A DNA stretch of 64,000 nt. It comes from Catonia carolina. Its lineage: Eukaryota > Arthropoda > Insecta > Hemiptera > Achilidae. The notes beneath the pieces are model-generated. The model had not been told where the DNA came from. It ran no database searches and saw only the letters and a list, made by a program, of their open reading frames with translations. Made by a program: the position numbers and the translations under genes. Position 1 is the first letter of the stretch, and each line of letters begins with the position of its first letter. Shown piece after piece: positions 1 through 11,660 of the stretch. The stretch covers positions 96,269,969-96,333,968 of the forward strand of contig JAQMRL010000003.1 of NCBI GenBank assembly GCA_035578175.1. Reading direction: 5' to 3'.

Positions 1-213
1 TTTGTTTCGCTAGACATAACAACCCTAACGAATTATAACGAAGTATTTTTGTTCTTTTTGAATCACTCTGTATACGATTATTAGTTTGGCTTCGAGGTAC
101 ATTCAAAACTTAAGATGTTTATCATAAATATTTAGCAAGCACATGCGCATTGTAAAAATTCTCTTTACTAAGAGGTTTACGTTTGCAGAACAAACTTCAT
201 TGTCTATGAGAAT

Positions 214-264
<51 letters not shown>

Positions 265-2229
265 TTTTTTACTTAATGTATAAGAAACATACTATATTTT
301 AGCATCATTTATTTAATACGTACACTGAAATTTATGGTATGAAACAAACAGTATGAGATAAAATTCTCTTTAGTATTTTATTATACGGTTACAAATCCTT
401 TATACTAATTCTAGTATAATAGAGACTGTAACGCAGAGCTAAGGTACATATCGTATGCACCGTATCGTTTTACTATATATCTAAAACTTGAATGGGAATG
501 ACAACCCTTTTATCACAGTGCAGTCGAAGTAGCCTATAAAATTGAACCTTCTAAACTACAAACAGTTAAGTATTAATGCAAGCTAAGCTTTATACTTGGT
601 ACATGAAATTCAATAGTTTGCACCAATTGTGTGTACTACAACATTTTCATTGTAAAGAAAATTTTCCATAAAAATTATTTTCTATGAACTCATACGATAA
701 AGAAAATTATCCTTGTTTTCAAGGTTAACAAGGTTGGTAGTGTTATGTATAGTTATAATTTTTATATTAATGTACTAAACTTTGAAGGTTTCAAAGTTTT
801 ACATAAAATTTAAATAACAGGAAAAAATAACCGTAACTCAAACCAACATTTTCGTAAATTTCTTTTAAATTTAAGAAGAATTTTTTGAGTTTCGGTCTTT
901 TATTTAAGGTTAATTCTTTATTTTAAAAAGAAAAAATACACAACAAACTTAACTATTTAACAATGCACTAAAGAAAATAAAAATAATATAATTTTGATAA
1001 ATTTAAACTAGAGCCTATTGACAAAGTTTTATATTTTACAAGAATAAAAAATTACTAAAAAACACACTTTTATAATAAAATTTGAACTATAGAAACACCT
1101 GTTTGTGAATTCTCCGTAAATGTTTGTACAACGCGAGATAAATGTTAATAGGTGTGTTACTTTGTAAAACCAATGTAGTGTACTAGGCACTATGAGTGCA
1201 GCAGTTCTCCGTATATATCGGCTATGGTACAATATTAGTTTTGTAACTAAAATCAATTAATTATTCTGGTTGTAAGTGGTCAGACTTATTTTTGGTTTTT
1301 AGTTGTTTAGTTTAGTTTTTAATACCATTAGTAATAAATTTACTCTATTATTAGGTTAATCTAATTTTTTTTTTTTGTAATTTACATGCAGTTATAAGCG
1401 TAATAATTTGTTCTTATTAATAATTGTTAATAAAATAGCTGTAATAATTTTAACAAGACGTTTATATATCAGTTGTTGTTAACCAGTTCCCAAAAGAACC
1501 TGAAATACGTGTTAAAATAATTTTCGCAGGAAAACATTTTTGCGCACTAAAAACTATTCTGCTTATTTTCCTATAAAGGTTACCAATACAAGATTTAAAA
1601 ATGCCAATAAACTTTCGTAGAAAGTAACTCTAGTTTATGATAGTTTTAGAAGATATTTTTATTGCGTTCCATAAACAATATTAAATATAAAACTCTGGTT
1701 TAAAAGAATTCATTTTATTACAAAACTCTGCCTGAGGTATGATAGATATCAAACAGCATTATCATAAAATGTAATGCATGAAAGCTGGAAAATTTTCTCT
1801 TAGATAAAAATAGCTAAACGAGCTAATACTTACAATAACTAAGTAAATAACTTAGGTCGCACAGTTTTTATTTCATTTTTCGTTTTATTTTTCTTAGTCT
1901 GTGAAAGTAAACATGTTTTTCGTTATTATCGATATCCACTTCCTCTTTCTTGATAAATCTACGGAATCAGGGTATGAATCTGTCTTCTCCATGTATTAAT
2001 TTTTAACACTCGTTTTCACACTGATTCATTAATAAGTTACAGAATTATTTTAATCGTTTTTATTTTTATCCGTTTAATATCATTAAGAAAAATTTTCGAT
2101 TTTTGGTATACTATAACTTTTCAATAAAAAAGTTGCTAATGCTCTCTTACACAATTCCAATCATACACTGCACACAAATCTTAATAACTCTTACTTAAAT
2201 AAAACAATTCACCGTACATAACAGCGATT
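1..2229. other. Gene-free AT-rich DNA
   Basis: No reading frame here resembles a known protein and no exon with convincing splice sites was found. The only structured sequence noticed is the CT microsatellite at 217-256. It could be intergenic DNA or an intron of the receptor gene, whose upstream exons are not visible. Confidence 0.6.
217..256. repeat. (CT)n microsatellite, about 20 units
   Basis: Forty bases of uninterrupted CT dinucleotide, followed by a few imperfect CT/TT units and a T run. Likely length-polymorphic. Confidence 0.95.
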
Positions 2230-2742
2230 TAAATCAAGATTAGGGTAATCTGCGTTTTGAACTGTCCACATTTACCAGGTTACCCCAATCATCGGCTCTG
2301 CAGGTGGGATAAATTTTACTAGTCATCTGAATTTTTCGCAATTAGTAAACAAAAATTATTCTTCTACTCACAATCAAGGATTAGGCTTCCACCTGTTTTA
2401 CGACTCACAACAGCGAAACTATTAAAAATTATTGCCATCTTTTGCGTGGCCTCCCAACATCTCTCCTCCCCATCGGTCTGTATTGGAAACACTGAGTTGT
2501 TTCTTGTTTGTCTTAGTGGTACCTCTAACGATTTCGATATTCGTAAACAAAAATTATTAAATAAATTTATACTCTAATTTTTAAACATTAATTTTATCTA
2601 TGAAATTAAGTTTAAACGTGAGGTTCCTGCTAATGAGTGGTATTCATTGCGAAAGTGTTGTAAAATAAGCTGAAAATATATTTACTGGTAATGAATAGCT
2701 GCACCGTAGTAAATAAAACAAAATAAAGTGAACAAATAAAGA
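2230..2742 (+). mobile_element. Degraded Jockey-like LINE 3' end, interrupted
   Basis: The stretch 2253-2310 (TCCACATTTACCAGGTTACC and following) is clearly related to the last codons of the LINE fragment at 49962-50570, where the same sequence encodes SPHLPGNPYRRLSRRWSRDL. The 3' part (about 2610-2742) resembles that family's 3' UTR and ends in AATAAAGTGAACAAATAAAG. A second retroelement fragment (2361-2542) sits inside. The reading frame is destroyed; this is an old copy. Confidence 0.55.
2361..2542 (-). mobile_element. Short 5'-truncated LINE tail with 16-bp TSD
   Basis: The 16-base sequence GTAAACAAAAATTATT occurs at 2345-2360 and again at 2543-2558, flanking a 182-bp insert. On the minus strand the insert encodes YRPMGRRDVGRPRKRW, the typical C-terminal end of RTE-type and similar endonuclease/reverse transcriptases. 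It is a heavily 5'-truncated retroposon tail nested in an older Jockey-like 3' end. Confidence 0.7.
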
Positions 2743-3720
2743 AGATTTATAAGTATAGAATAATTGTATCAGCTAAGTCATTAGCGGCCACTGTTGTTTA
2801 TAAAACTGTTATGTAACGTTTTAACTTATAACCAATAACTTATAACCAAAGACCTTTCACTTTCCGTTTTAGCACTCTAACATCTACGCTACAAAGGCGG
2901 TCATTTAATAATTTAGATACATATAACGTACAGACTAAATACGAGGCAGTAAATACGAGGCACGGCTGGCCCTAATTTACAGGAATGTTTTAGGTAATGC
3001 TAGGCAAAAATTTTGTTATTTTTATTTGTCTGAGAATTTTGTTTTTCCGCTGGTTGATTCATATAAGTTTTATTGATGTATTTGCATTTTTTATTTATAT
3101 TTCGGGTTTTTTAACTGGTTGAATTTATTTTATTATAAAAGAAACTTTTTGTTTGCGAGGGTATTTTCCTTCCAAAAATAAAATCTACATAAAATAAACA
3201 ACCAATTAGATACTTAAATAAGGAAAACCTGAACGAAATGCTCTACATGAAACCGACAGGCAAACATTTCTCTTAAAATTTCATTGTATATATATGTTTT
3301 CGTTATTTCTATCCCTACAATTTTTAAGAGTGTCGGAAAAATGTAATCTTAATTCTTATATTTTTAAATCCTATGTCTCACGATACAGAAAAACACAATG
3401 TTATATTGGTTATCTTAAATAGTCAAGATTTTTAATTTTTACATGCTTAATATTGTAATGGCACATACCTCTTGTTACCCTAAACGATATTGGCCTTAGC
3501 ACTGGAAAAAAATTGCATTCTATTTTTGTATTTATTGGACTTTTAGCATTTTATTTTTTATCAGTAAATTTTCTAATTAGTATGTAATCATATCTGCATA
3601 TATAATATTCATTTTTCAAATAAGAAATTATTTCTTAGTTTCTTGTTATTTAAAAGTTGCTAATTATTTTATAAGAAATAGTTAGGATGACTTACAAAAT
3701 AAGTTTCTATGCATTGTAAA

Positions 3721-4452
3721 TAAATTGACACTGTACAAGGTGATGATAAAACCAGTTTGGAGTTATGGAATTGAACTCTGGGGCACAGCAAGTACATCTA
3801 ATGTAGAAATATTACAAAGATTCCAATCGAAGTTTCTTCGACTTATATGCTGTGCACCTTGGTATGTGCCTAATGAAGTACTCCATCATGACCTGGGCAT
3901 ACCTACGGTGGGAGAAGAAATTAGCAGTCGGAGTGAAAAGTATTTAACCAAGTTGGACACTCATTCCAATCATTTGGCTATAAATCTTCTCGATGACAAT
4001 ATTGAACACCAAAGACTCAAGAAGGCGAGAATATTAGATCTTCCATTCCGTTTCACCTGATCAAAAATGTTTAACCATCCTTTTAAGATCAAAAACACAA
4101 AATTATACTGCGGTTGTCAACTCTTATTTATTAATAAACTAAATCTTGCTAACTCTCATTAATCTAAAATTAATCATCTAATAAATTTTCTATCATCAGT
4201 TACACAGATCATCAGTATCACGTTTTCATTCGCTCCTTTTCACACCTTCATTCACTTCATCCGTATAAAAAGAAAAAAAAATTGTACGTCACCAAGACCA
4301 AGAAGAAACCCTTCATCAACTATAACCAAACGATGACATGGAAGCAACGCTGCTGAGTGCTGTCTTCTTCAAGTTTTATTCATCATCAACACATTTACTG
4401 AAAGTTTTTGTTAAACTGTTTGTAAATAATTCTTACTGTTAAAAAAAAAAAA
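3721..4452 (+). mobile_element. 5'-truncated Jockey-type LINE with TSD and poly(A)
   Basis: The insert is bounded by the 12-base duplication ATGCATTGTAAA (3709-3720 and 4453-4464) and ends in a 12-base A tail, the signature of target-primed reverse transcription. Its 3725-4060 frame encodes the C-terminal part of a reverse transcriptase (LYKVMIKPVWSYGIELWG, then FQSKFLRLICCAPWYV, ending LDLPFRFT) that runs uninterrupted to its stop. Only the last ~110 codons and the 3' UTR were copied. The clean tail, exact duplication and open frame indicate a fairly recent insertion. It is dead on arrival because the catalytic domain is absent. Confidence 0.9.
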
Positions 4453-4475
4453 ATGCATTGTAAAAAGAAAAGAAA

Positions 4476-4990
4476 ATGCATACTTTGGACCAATTGTTAC
4501 TTATGCAGCTGAGACATGAACTTAAGGAAAGAAGGCGATCCGTAGATTTAGGCAGCAGAGATGAAGTTCAAAAGGAATATGCCGGGGAATACAAGAACAA
4601 ATAGAATAATAAATGATATATTTAGTGAACAACTGAAAATGGACACCTGTTAACAAGGATTGAGCAAACAAGGTGAGATGGTGTGGTTATGTCAAAAGGA
4701 TGAAGGAGGGAAAACTTTCGAAAAGGATGCTGTACTTAGAAATTGAGGGAAAATACCATGGGTTATACCAAGCGAAAAGTGAATGGTTTCAGTTATGGAT
4801 GAATTCGAAAAAAGGTGTGATGCAAAAAGAGAAGTTGAGAAGAGATAGTTCACTGATAGAGAGAGGTGAAAAGGGGTTGTATTGGGACGACCAAAGGAAA
4901 CTTGGAAGATGGACAAAGATGATGATGAAGCTGATGATGACGGCGACTCACAAAAATGAATTTTTAATGATGATACCAATCAAAAAATAA
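4476..4990 (+). pseudogene. Degenerate RTE-like reverse transcriptase C-terminus
   Basis: Conceptual translation, with several frame changes and stops, gives AAEMKFKRNMPGNTRTNRI, then RWCGYVKRMKEGKLSKRMLY and GRPKETWKM-like sequence. These match the post-polymerase region of RTE/BovB-like non-LTR elements (AEMKFLR...GHVMRM...PKRALE...GRPRKRW). The polymerase domain is missing. The 4673-4990 frame is only a partly open segment of this remnant, not a host gene. Confidence 0.65.
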
Positions 4991-5328
4991 TTTATTATGT
5001 TTAGTTTGTAACAAAAATTTGGTGATCTGGTGAAGGTTTTTGCTTAGTTATTAATTAACTTATTAAAACAATTATTGCTAATTTTTTTGTATTGTTTGTA
5101 TTAAGAAAGCTTTCAAAATTAATGAGAAAAGGATTTCGATTGTTATGTTGAACAAACATCGAGTAAATTACAAATGAAAGGCCTTACATTCACTTCTCGG
5201 ACAAGTTCTTGTTTTGATAATTGCATTCAGAAGCCTTCTAAAGGGAGTTAGGGCATGTCAAAAACTTATACGCTAACTTAATACATATTACCTAAATACA
5301 CCTATTACTTCAATTACACATTAACCAA

Positions 5329-5390
5329 CTTACATACTTACTTACTTAGTCTGCCTACTTACTAACTTACTTACTTACGTACTTACTTCA
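5329..5390. repeat. Degenerate (TTAC)n microsatellite
   Basis: Runs of ACTTACTTAC interrupted by AGTCTGCC, TAAC and GTAC variants. The same ACTTACTTGCCTACTTACTTAGG vocabulary reappears in the perfect hairpin at 59807-59853, so the two may share origin. Confidence 0.8.
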
Positions 5391-5758
5391 ATAGGTTTAT
5401 CATATTGAAATATTTTCCCAACGGTTTACATTTTCTTCACCATTCCCTTAGATATATATTTGTTAACGTTTTTAAGGGAATTTCTATCTACAACAAAATT
5501 ATTTTTGAAATTGAAAATTAGGGAGAAACTCATTTTGTGTTTCCATTTTCTTTATTCCTGGACCAAATGTTTTTCAAAATTCAACTCTCATCCGTTAAAA
5601 ACAAGGTGGGGAGTGAAAAAAACAGCCCCTAGTACCATGGATCGTAACTTGCGTGTAATTTGGTCACTTTAGTCGAATTAGTATTAGATTGAAACGTAAA
5701 ATGTCATTCTAGAGCATCATTTGCATAGTTGCGTATACCCTTTATATTTAACTGTTTT

Positions 5759-6047
5759 TTTTTTTTACTTTATTTATTTTGCAACTGTAGAAGAACAACT
5801 AGCAAAAACTAGCAAAAAACTAAATTAACAACAAAGAAAAAAAAATATCCAATCGCATTACTGACTTTGAGGAGGACACCACCCAGCGATAATAGCTGTC
5901 CAGATAACGATAAATGTGTTCGTTTAAATTATATTTTTTTGTACGTAATAATGTTACAGTTTCGTTAATGTATTATGTCTCTACTCCATCGACGTTTCAT
6001 TCGTCTTTTTCAATTCCTGGTAGGTCCGCAGAATTCATATTGCACTA
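5759..6047 (-). mobile_element. Jockey-like LINE 3' end, minus strand
   Basis: The reverse complement closely matches 46550-46790, sharing ATTCTGCGGACCTA, ACGTCGATGGAGTAGAGACA and ACACATTTATCGTTATCTGG, then the terminal GCAAAATAAATAAAGT and an A tail (here a T run at 5755-5766). It holds the last few codons (RRWSRD) and the 3' UTR. A 10-base direct repeat TAACTGTTTT at 5749-5758 and 6048-6057 may be the target duplication, but it includes low-complexity T. Confidence 0.75.
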
Positions 6048-6440
6048 TAACTGTTTTAAATGATTTTTTTTAATAATAGAAAAGAAAAATTATAAACAAT
6101 GAAATGTTGTCATGTTACTGGCATCTTCGATCTGAAAGATCTATTTAAAACCCCAATATTTCATGGTCATTTTTCACTGAATCCGTTTCTTATTTCTATA
6201 AACCAAGAAAAGTTGTTTTCAAATTTATTTCGCTGAATGTTGAACTAAATTTGTTAAATGGTGTTTCATAATCCATATCTCCTCATATTATAAATTGTAC
6301 TTGTATTTTTAAATTAAAGATGCACTTGAAATCACCAAAAAATTCTAGAAATTAATTATTTTTAATTGTTGCAATGAGTTTCGTAAATGTATTCTATGAC
6401 AATATCTAAAAGAAAAGTGTTGGTTCCAGGATGATCTAGT

Positions 6441-7127
6441 CTTCTTCTTCCAGTGCCTATCCGTTACCGAATGTTGGCAATCATTCTGGCAATGCTGATT
6501 TTGTTGACAGCCGCTTTAAACAATTCAGGGGTGGATTCTGAAAACCATGTCCTTAAATTTTTCAGCCAGGATATTCGCCTTCGCCCAACGCCTCTCCTGC
6601 CATGCACTTTCCCCTGCACCATGCATTTCAGCAGCTTGTATTTAGTTTCATTTCTCATGATGTATCCTAGGTATTCCAATTTTCTTCTTTTGACTGTGTA
6701 CATTATTTCAGTCTTTTTATTTAGTTTTTGAAGAACTCTCTCATTGGATATTTTATCTGTCCATGATATTCTCAGGATTCTTCTGTAGGTCCACATCTCA
6801 AATGACTCCAGTTTCTTTGCTGTTGCTTCACTGAGAGTCCAAGATTCTACTCCATATAGCAAGATGGAAAATACATAGCATCGAAGTAGTCTAATTTTCA
6901 ATTCAAGGTTCAAGTTGTGTGTCTTGAACAGTTTTGACATTTGGTTGAACGCTGATCTGGCTTTTTCAATCCTGGCCTTTATTTCCTGAGAATGGTCCCA
7001 CCGCTCATTTAACACTGTGCCCAAGTAAACGTATGTTGGTACTTGTTCTACAACTTTGCCATCAACAGTGAAATGTAGATTGTCAATTTTCTGCTTGCTT
7101 ACTATCATGACTTTTGTTTTATTACTA
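6441..7127 (-). mobile_element. 5'-truncated non-LTR element, 214-codon RT C-terminus
   Basis: An 11-base direct repeat GATGATCTAGT (6430-6440, 7128-7138) bounds the insert. The minus frame (7108 to 6464) is open for 214 codons and encodes the region after the polymerase fingers/palm: VPTYVYLGTVLN, then LLYGVESWTLSEATAKKLESFEMWTYRRILRISW (split across that span), GRRGVGRRRISWLKNLR and MIANIR. Just 23 bases after the stop the element ends in a short GAAGAAGAAG tail instead of poly(A), as in RTE/CR1-like elements with microsatellite tails. The catalytic YADD region was lost by 5' truncation. A second, shorter copy is at 45040-45290. Confidence 0.85.
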
Positions 7128-7140
7128 GATGATCTAGTAG

Positions 7141-7235
7141 GACTGAAATTTTAGAAAATGTTAACGTAAATAAAAAGAGGATAAATAGAGTTTCCAAGAA
7201 ATACTTAAAAGTATTATGTATAATAATGGTTAGGT
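7141..7235 (+). repeat. Fragment of solo-LTR family G
   Basis: AATGTTAACGTAAATAAAAAG and the following GTTTCCAAGAAATA-type sequence match 56737-56800 in the LTR at 56674-57381. No ends are preserved, so only fragment status can be claimed. It lies between two LINE insertions. Confidence 0.5.
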
Positions 7236-7254
7236 TTTGAATAAGCTATTGTGT

Positions 7255-9188
7255 AACGGCTATCCGAGAGAAAAACAAGCTAGACACAGGTGACAAAATT
7301 CTCGTCTACCAGACGATAAACAATATCTCAATAGAATCACCAACCGTCTGAAGAAAGAATTAGCCAGATTAAAAGCAGAGCATTTTGAGACTTTTTTAAC
7401 ATCGATGAATGAAAGCACAGACTCACTATGGCAGACATCTAAGAAGCTTTTACAACACCGAAGTGTTTCTTTGCCACTGAGAAATCCAGATGATACTTGG
7501 GCGAAAACGGAAAACGAGAAAGCTACTCTCTTTGCGACTCATCTAACCAGTGTATTCAAACTACACGAAGATGTGCAGGACGTGAATTTTATACAAACCG
7601 TCGATGAAGAACTGCAGTCACCTCTCCAGCTTTCACTGCCTCCACAACCATTTACGATCGATGATGTCGAAAAGGCAGTACAACGGCTGCCAAAGAGAAA
7701 ATCGCCGGGATTTGATCTCATTACAACTGAGATACTGCAACATCTACCGAGAAACGGCTTACGCTTTTTACTACTATTATTCAATGCAGTCCTTCGTGTG
7801 GCGTATGTTCCTGGACAATGGAAATTTGCCGTAGTTAAGCTTTTCTTGAAGCCCGGAAAGCCGTATTACCTGCCTTCATCCTACCGTCCTATCAGTCTCC
7901 TTCCGACGACAGGAAAATTATTCGAATGTCTCTTACTACCACGCTTGCAGATACAATGTGAAGACGCCAACATTATTCCACCTCATCAATTTGGATTTCG
8001 GCCGCTACATTCGACGACACAACAACTGCACCGAGTTGTGGACTTCATTTCGGAGGGTCTAGAAAGGAAAGAGTATGTCACTGGCATTTTCTTGGATATC
8101 AGCTCCGCGTTCGACAAAGTATGGCATGATGGACTACTATTTAAATTGAAAAGTGTTTTAAGTGATTCGTACTATTTGGTTGTAAAATCATTTTTAGAGC
8201 ATAGATTCTTTGAAGTCCAGCACGGTACTGCTTACTCTGAGCTGCACAAAATTAACGCCGGAGTACCCCAAGGGGCAATACTATCCCCATTTCTATATAG
8301 CGTATTTACATCGGATATGCCTATTTTGGACACATCGGTAACCGCGACGTATGCTGACGACACAGCAATTCTTGTACGGGAAAAGGGCGCGGATGAGGCT
8401 TCCAGGTTAGTACAGCGACATCTTTTATTAATACAGGACTGGCTTACCCGTTGGCGTATTAAGGTGAACCCAGTTAAGTCAACACAGGTTACGTTTACCT
8501 TACGACGTCAAACTTGTCCACCTGTGATGCTGAATAACGTTCATATCCTTCAAGCCAGAGTGGTGCGGTATCTTGGTTTGTGGCTTGACAGACGACTAAC
8601 TTGGAAGCATCATCTGCGTACTAAACGTTTAGAACTTAACCGCCGCCAGAAGCTACTCTACTGTTTAATTAACCCTCGATCGAAATTGAACCTCCGCTCC
8701 AAAATTTTATTATACAAAACCCTTTTGAGACCAATCTGGACTTATGGTGTCCAGCTATTTGGAGTAGCGGCAGAGAGTAATTTAAAGTCGATCCAGGCCT
8801 TTCAATCAAAATTCTTAAGACTTGCTTCTGGCGCTCCTTTTTATGTAAGCAATAAAACCCTCCACGACGATTTCAAAATTCCGACAGTGAAGGAGCTAAC
8901 CGCGTCCTTGTATAGTAAATTTCACGAACGACTAGATTTCCATCCAAACCAACTAGCCCGTGATCTAGCTACAAGGAACTTTCCACCTGTGCGACGTCTA
9001 AGGCGAAAATGGAGTAGAGACCTCTTGGTCTAAATAACGGATAATACCCATAGTTACAAATGGAGAATGTGCCACTGGGTACCTCTTCTCCTTAATGCGA
9101 AACTCCCCACTACCATTTAAATATCATTTACGGAAATTGTGCAGCTCAATGTACAGTACCGTAATAAAAATTCAAGACAAAAAAAAAC
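7255..9188 (+). pseudogene. Jockey-clade LINE ORF2: near-complete RT domain with one stop
   Basis: Encodes the reverse transcriptase of a Jockey-type LINE. The in-frame sequence starts near 7255 (PREKQARHR), meets one premature TGA at 7291-7293 where a tryptophan codon is expected, and is then open to the stop at 9033. Numbering from the Met at 7405: KSPGFD 99-104, SYRPISLL 159-166, QFGFR 195-199, LDISSAFDKVW 230-240 (motif A), GVPQG 286-290 and catalytic YADD 316-319; C-terminal RRLRRKWSRDLL. All core catalytic residues are present. The endonuclease domain and ORF1 are absent, so the copy is 5'-truncated. The 3' UTR runs to an A run at 9180-9188. No target duplication was found. An element gene, not a host gene. 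Confidence 0.9.
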
Positions 9189-9189
9189 A

Positions 9190-9554
9190 TTTAGAGCAAA
9201 CCTTTTGGTATGCTTAGTCACCCGTTGTGGTGAAAAGTTGACTTTAGTTGTTAAGTAACACCGGTTAGGCAAGCAACTTTGTAAAGTGACCACCTGACTG
9301 ACATATATGAACAAACTCTTTTGGGTCCATGTTAAAAGTCACGTCAATTCCAAGCCAAAATAGCAAAAGCGAGATTTGTTGAATGTCAATAGTGTACACC
9401 GTACAATTACGACAAAAACAAAGATATAAAAAATTGAGGAAATATTCACAGAAAAATTAAATTGTGTTTTTATTTAACCATTTTTATTAAACAATGCCTC
9501 AACAACTTGATCTTTAGTTACCATAACGAGTTTTTTCAACATTATCAGTTGATT
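9190..9554. other. No recognisable feature
   Basis: AT-rich sequence between a LINE tail and a SINE. Nothing supported on either strand. Confidence 0.6.
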
Positions 9555-9565
9555 TTAATTACTGT

Positions 9566-9958
9566 GTTGTTTAGGTCATCAGCCGAAAAGCTGGTTTGAA
9601 CCTGTAGAGGTTTTACTAAGTAAAACGAGGAGTGAGGTGGTTTACCTTTGCCTTCCTCACTGAATGGAAAAGTACGCTTATCAGCATGCCGGGCCCTCTG
9701 AAAAGCACATATTTTCCACTCTGCAAATGACACCTTCACTTCATTCACCACAGGGTCTGGCTGTACAATGAAATTCATTACTTCCAGAGGAGATAACTCT
9801 GATAAGTGTCTTTTACACCTCTACCTCTTCTGTTCTTAAATGATTCAGTCATTTAATTGGCTGACCATGTGTGAAAAGAAACAGAACTATTTATTTTAGC
9901 CCAGCAAGGACAGATTGAGAGTAAATAATTTGACTCTCCACCTGTCTGTTATGGGCAG
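9566..9958 (+). mobile_element. SINE-like family A, copy 1 (393 bp)
   Basis: Bounded by the 11-base duplication TTAATTACTGT (9555-9565 and 9959-9969). It is nearly collinear with copy 2 (40118-40510) and the inverted copy 3 (52655-53032), from GTTGTTTAGGTC to GTTATGGGCA. The 5' end has GGTTTGAACC, a good RNA polymerase III B-box match, preceded by a CAGC..GCTGG hairpin. There is no coding capacity, no terminal inverted repeat and no poly(A). Different duplications at each copy prove independent insertion. The insertion point is the left tip of the MITE at 9966-10670. Confidence 0.85.
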
Positions 9959-9965
9959 TTAATTA

Positions 9966-10670
9966 CTGTATCTACCCAAATATGAGGCAAAATTTTTTCC
10001 CGAGATTTCTTCTTAAAAATTACAGATCGCTTCATATTCGATTATTTACGTAAGCCATAACGAAGATGTAAAAATATAAGATTAAAAAATGTTGCATAGG
10101 CCTATAGTAAAAGTAGTAGGTATCTAATTATTGTACTTGGAATGGACATATATATGATAAACTAAATGATATCCATTAAAACAATGTTTTAGAAAAACAT
10201 TACCTGTCTTTTGGGTAGAATGAGTTATAGGATTGCCTAGAACCCAATTTGTTCAAAGATGAGAGACGTCATTTACGTTGATGCACAGAAGATTTCTAAG
10301 AAAAACATAAAGAAACGTAGAACTGTCTTGTTTATAGAAGGGTTATAAGTGATTCTAGAGCCCATGGATTCTATACTCCATGACTCTAGAGCCCTTCCCG
10401 TGCTCACCACAGTGTAACCTTCCGCATTGGCCTACCGTGTTAGTACCCTAGTCTAGCTTAAGTAGTGAAGACGATGAGAATGGAGTTGAAGATGTTTGTG
10501 AAGCTTAGAAGAAGTTTAAAACTTTGAAGTTTGTTTTGTGTATAGTGTTTCGTTTATACAACGTAGTGTTAATTTCATTTTTAATTAAACATTAACATAA
10601 AATTTTTTTTTTCTAGAATAGTTTTAAGGTCACCTTATGTTCGGATGGTCTTATATTCGGATAAATACGG
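9966..10670. mobile_element. MITE with TA target duplication (705 bp)
   Basis: Terminal inverted repeats of about 23 bp: CTGTATCTACCCAAATATGA at the left and, reverse-complemented at the right, CCGTATTTATCCGAATATAA, flanked by TA at 9964-9965 and 10671-10672. TA duplication and the YCCRAATATRAG end are typical of Tc1/mariner/pogo-type MITEs. No transposase is encoded. An imperfect hairpin around TCTAGAGCCC / TCTAGAGCCC lies at about 10352-10393. Confidence 0.75.
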
Positions 10671-10679
10671 TAGTTAAAA

Positions 10680-10745
10680 TTTTCAGACTTTAGCTGGGAA
10701 TCAAACTAAAATGTTTACTTTGCAGTCTAGCACGCTGCTGCTGAT
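10680..10745 (-). repeat. Degenerate tRNA-derived SINE head
   Basis: Minus-strand AGTTTGATTCCCAGCTAAAG resembles a Pol III B box followed by SINE body, with a poor A-box region upstream. It shares wording with 38088-38160. No cloverleaf can be drawn. Confidence 0.4.
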
Positions 10746-11294
10746 TTTCTGAAACTTTCAAATCTAAATGAATTACAAATTAATTTCATACTTTTCAGCC
10801 TGAAAACTTGATTTCCCTTCTGTCTACATCAAAAGATTTTTAACTCGTTAATACTGATAACAAGGAAGAAACATTATTCACTTACTGTTTGAATTAATGT
10901 ATTTTGAATTAACTCCAAAGGTTTCTATTAAGGCGTCCTCTAATTACAATAATTTCATTTTAATTACACTGATTAGATTCTATTCGTTCCCAGATCAGAG
11001 GAAATAGTGAGTTAAGGAACTTAATAATTAACACATAATACATGGCAGTACTCTGCTTGTCTCTTTGAAATCTGACGGTTGCGTATCAAGCATTAATATT
11101 ACATTTCTAAGCGCTACTTGAAATGGAGTATTAGAAGATTACCTGTCAGAAGGACAACAACAAGAAGTAATATTACGAATTTACTGATTTTAGAGAAAGT
11201 AATAATTTAATAGACATTTACGCATAAATTGTCAGTAAAAATTTTGATATTTGCCTATTTTGCCTATTTTTAAATATGAATAAGAATGTATGTC

Positions 11295-11313
11295 TATATA
11301 TATATATATATAT
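11295..11313. repeat. (TA)n microsatellite
   Basis: Nineteen bases of alternating TA. Confidence 0.85.
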
Positions 11314-11403
11314 TTACATAATATATCAGCAAAATTAAAAGGTTAGAAAATCTTCAAGAAATATCTTTTTATACTTTATTTTGTTTATTTACCTACAATA
11401 CTA

Positions 11404-11660
11404 GGTGTGGCTATTAAATAACGAGACTGAAGTTGTAAAAAATTTTATTTTAATTTTATACATAATCACTTATTGTCACCTTCAATATACACTCCTTCTC
11501 TATCTCTACAACGTTCCATGCGAATTTTCCATTGTTGGAAACAGTGCTGGAAGTCATTTTCTGTCAGCTCCTTCGGGACATGTGCCGCTTTCTCTTTTAC
11601 AGCTTCCACAGACTCAAATCTTGTTCCTTTTAATGCAGATTTCACCTTAAACGCTATAAA
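11404..11660 (-). pseudogene. Truncated mariner: transposase C-terminus plus one TIR
   Basis: The minus strand encodes KVKSALKGTRFESVEAVKEK and, after a run of moderately conserved residues, CRDREGVYIEGDNK then a stop. This is the standard C-terminal end of mariner-family transposases (LKGTRF...ERWQKCI..GDYVEK). It is followed by an outward-facing terminus, + strand GGTGTGGCTATTAAATAACG after TA at 11402-11403. The DDD catalytic domain and the other terminus are missing. Confidence 0.8.

Noticed and set aside
7539..7784. Minus-strand frame over the Jockey RT
   Set aside because: Shadow of the sense-strand reverse transcriptase.
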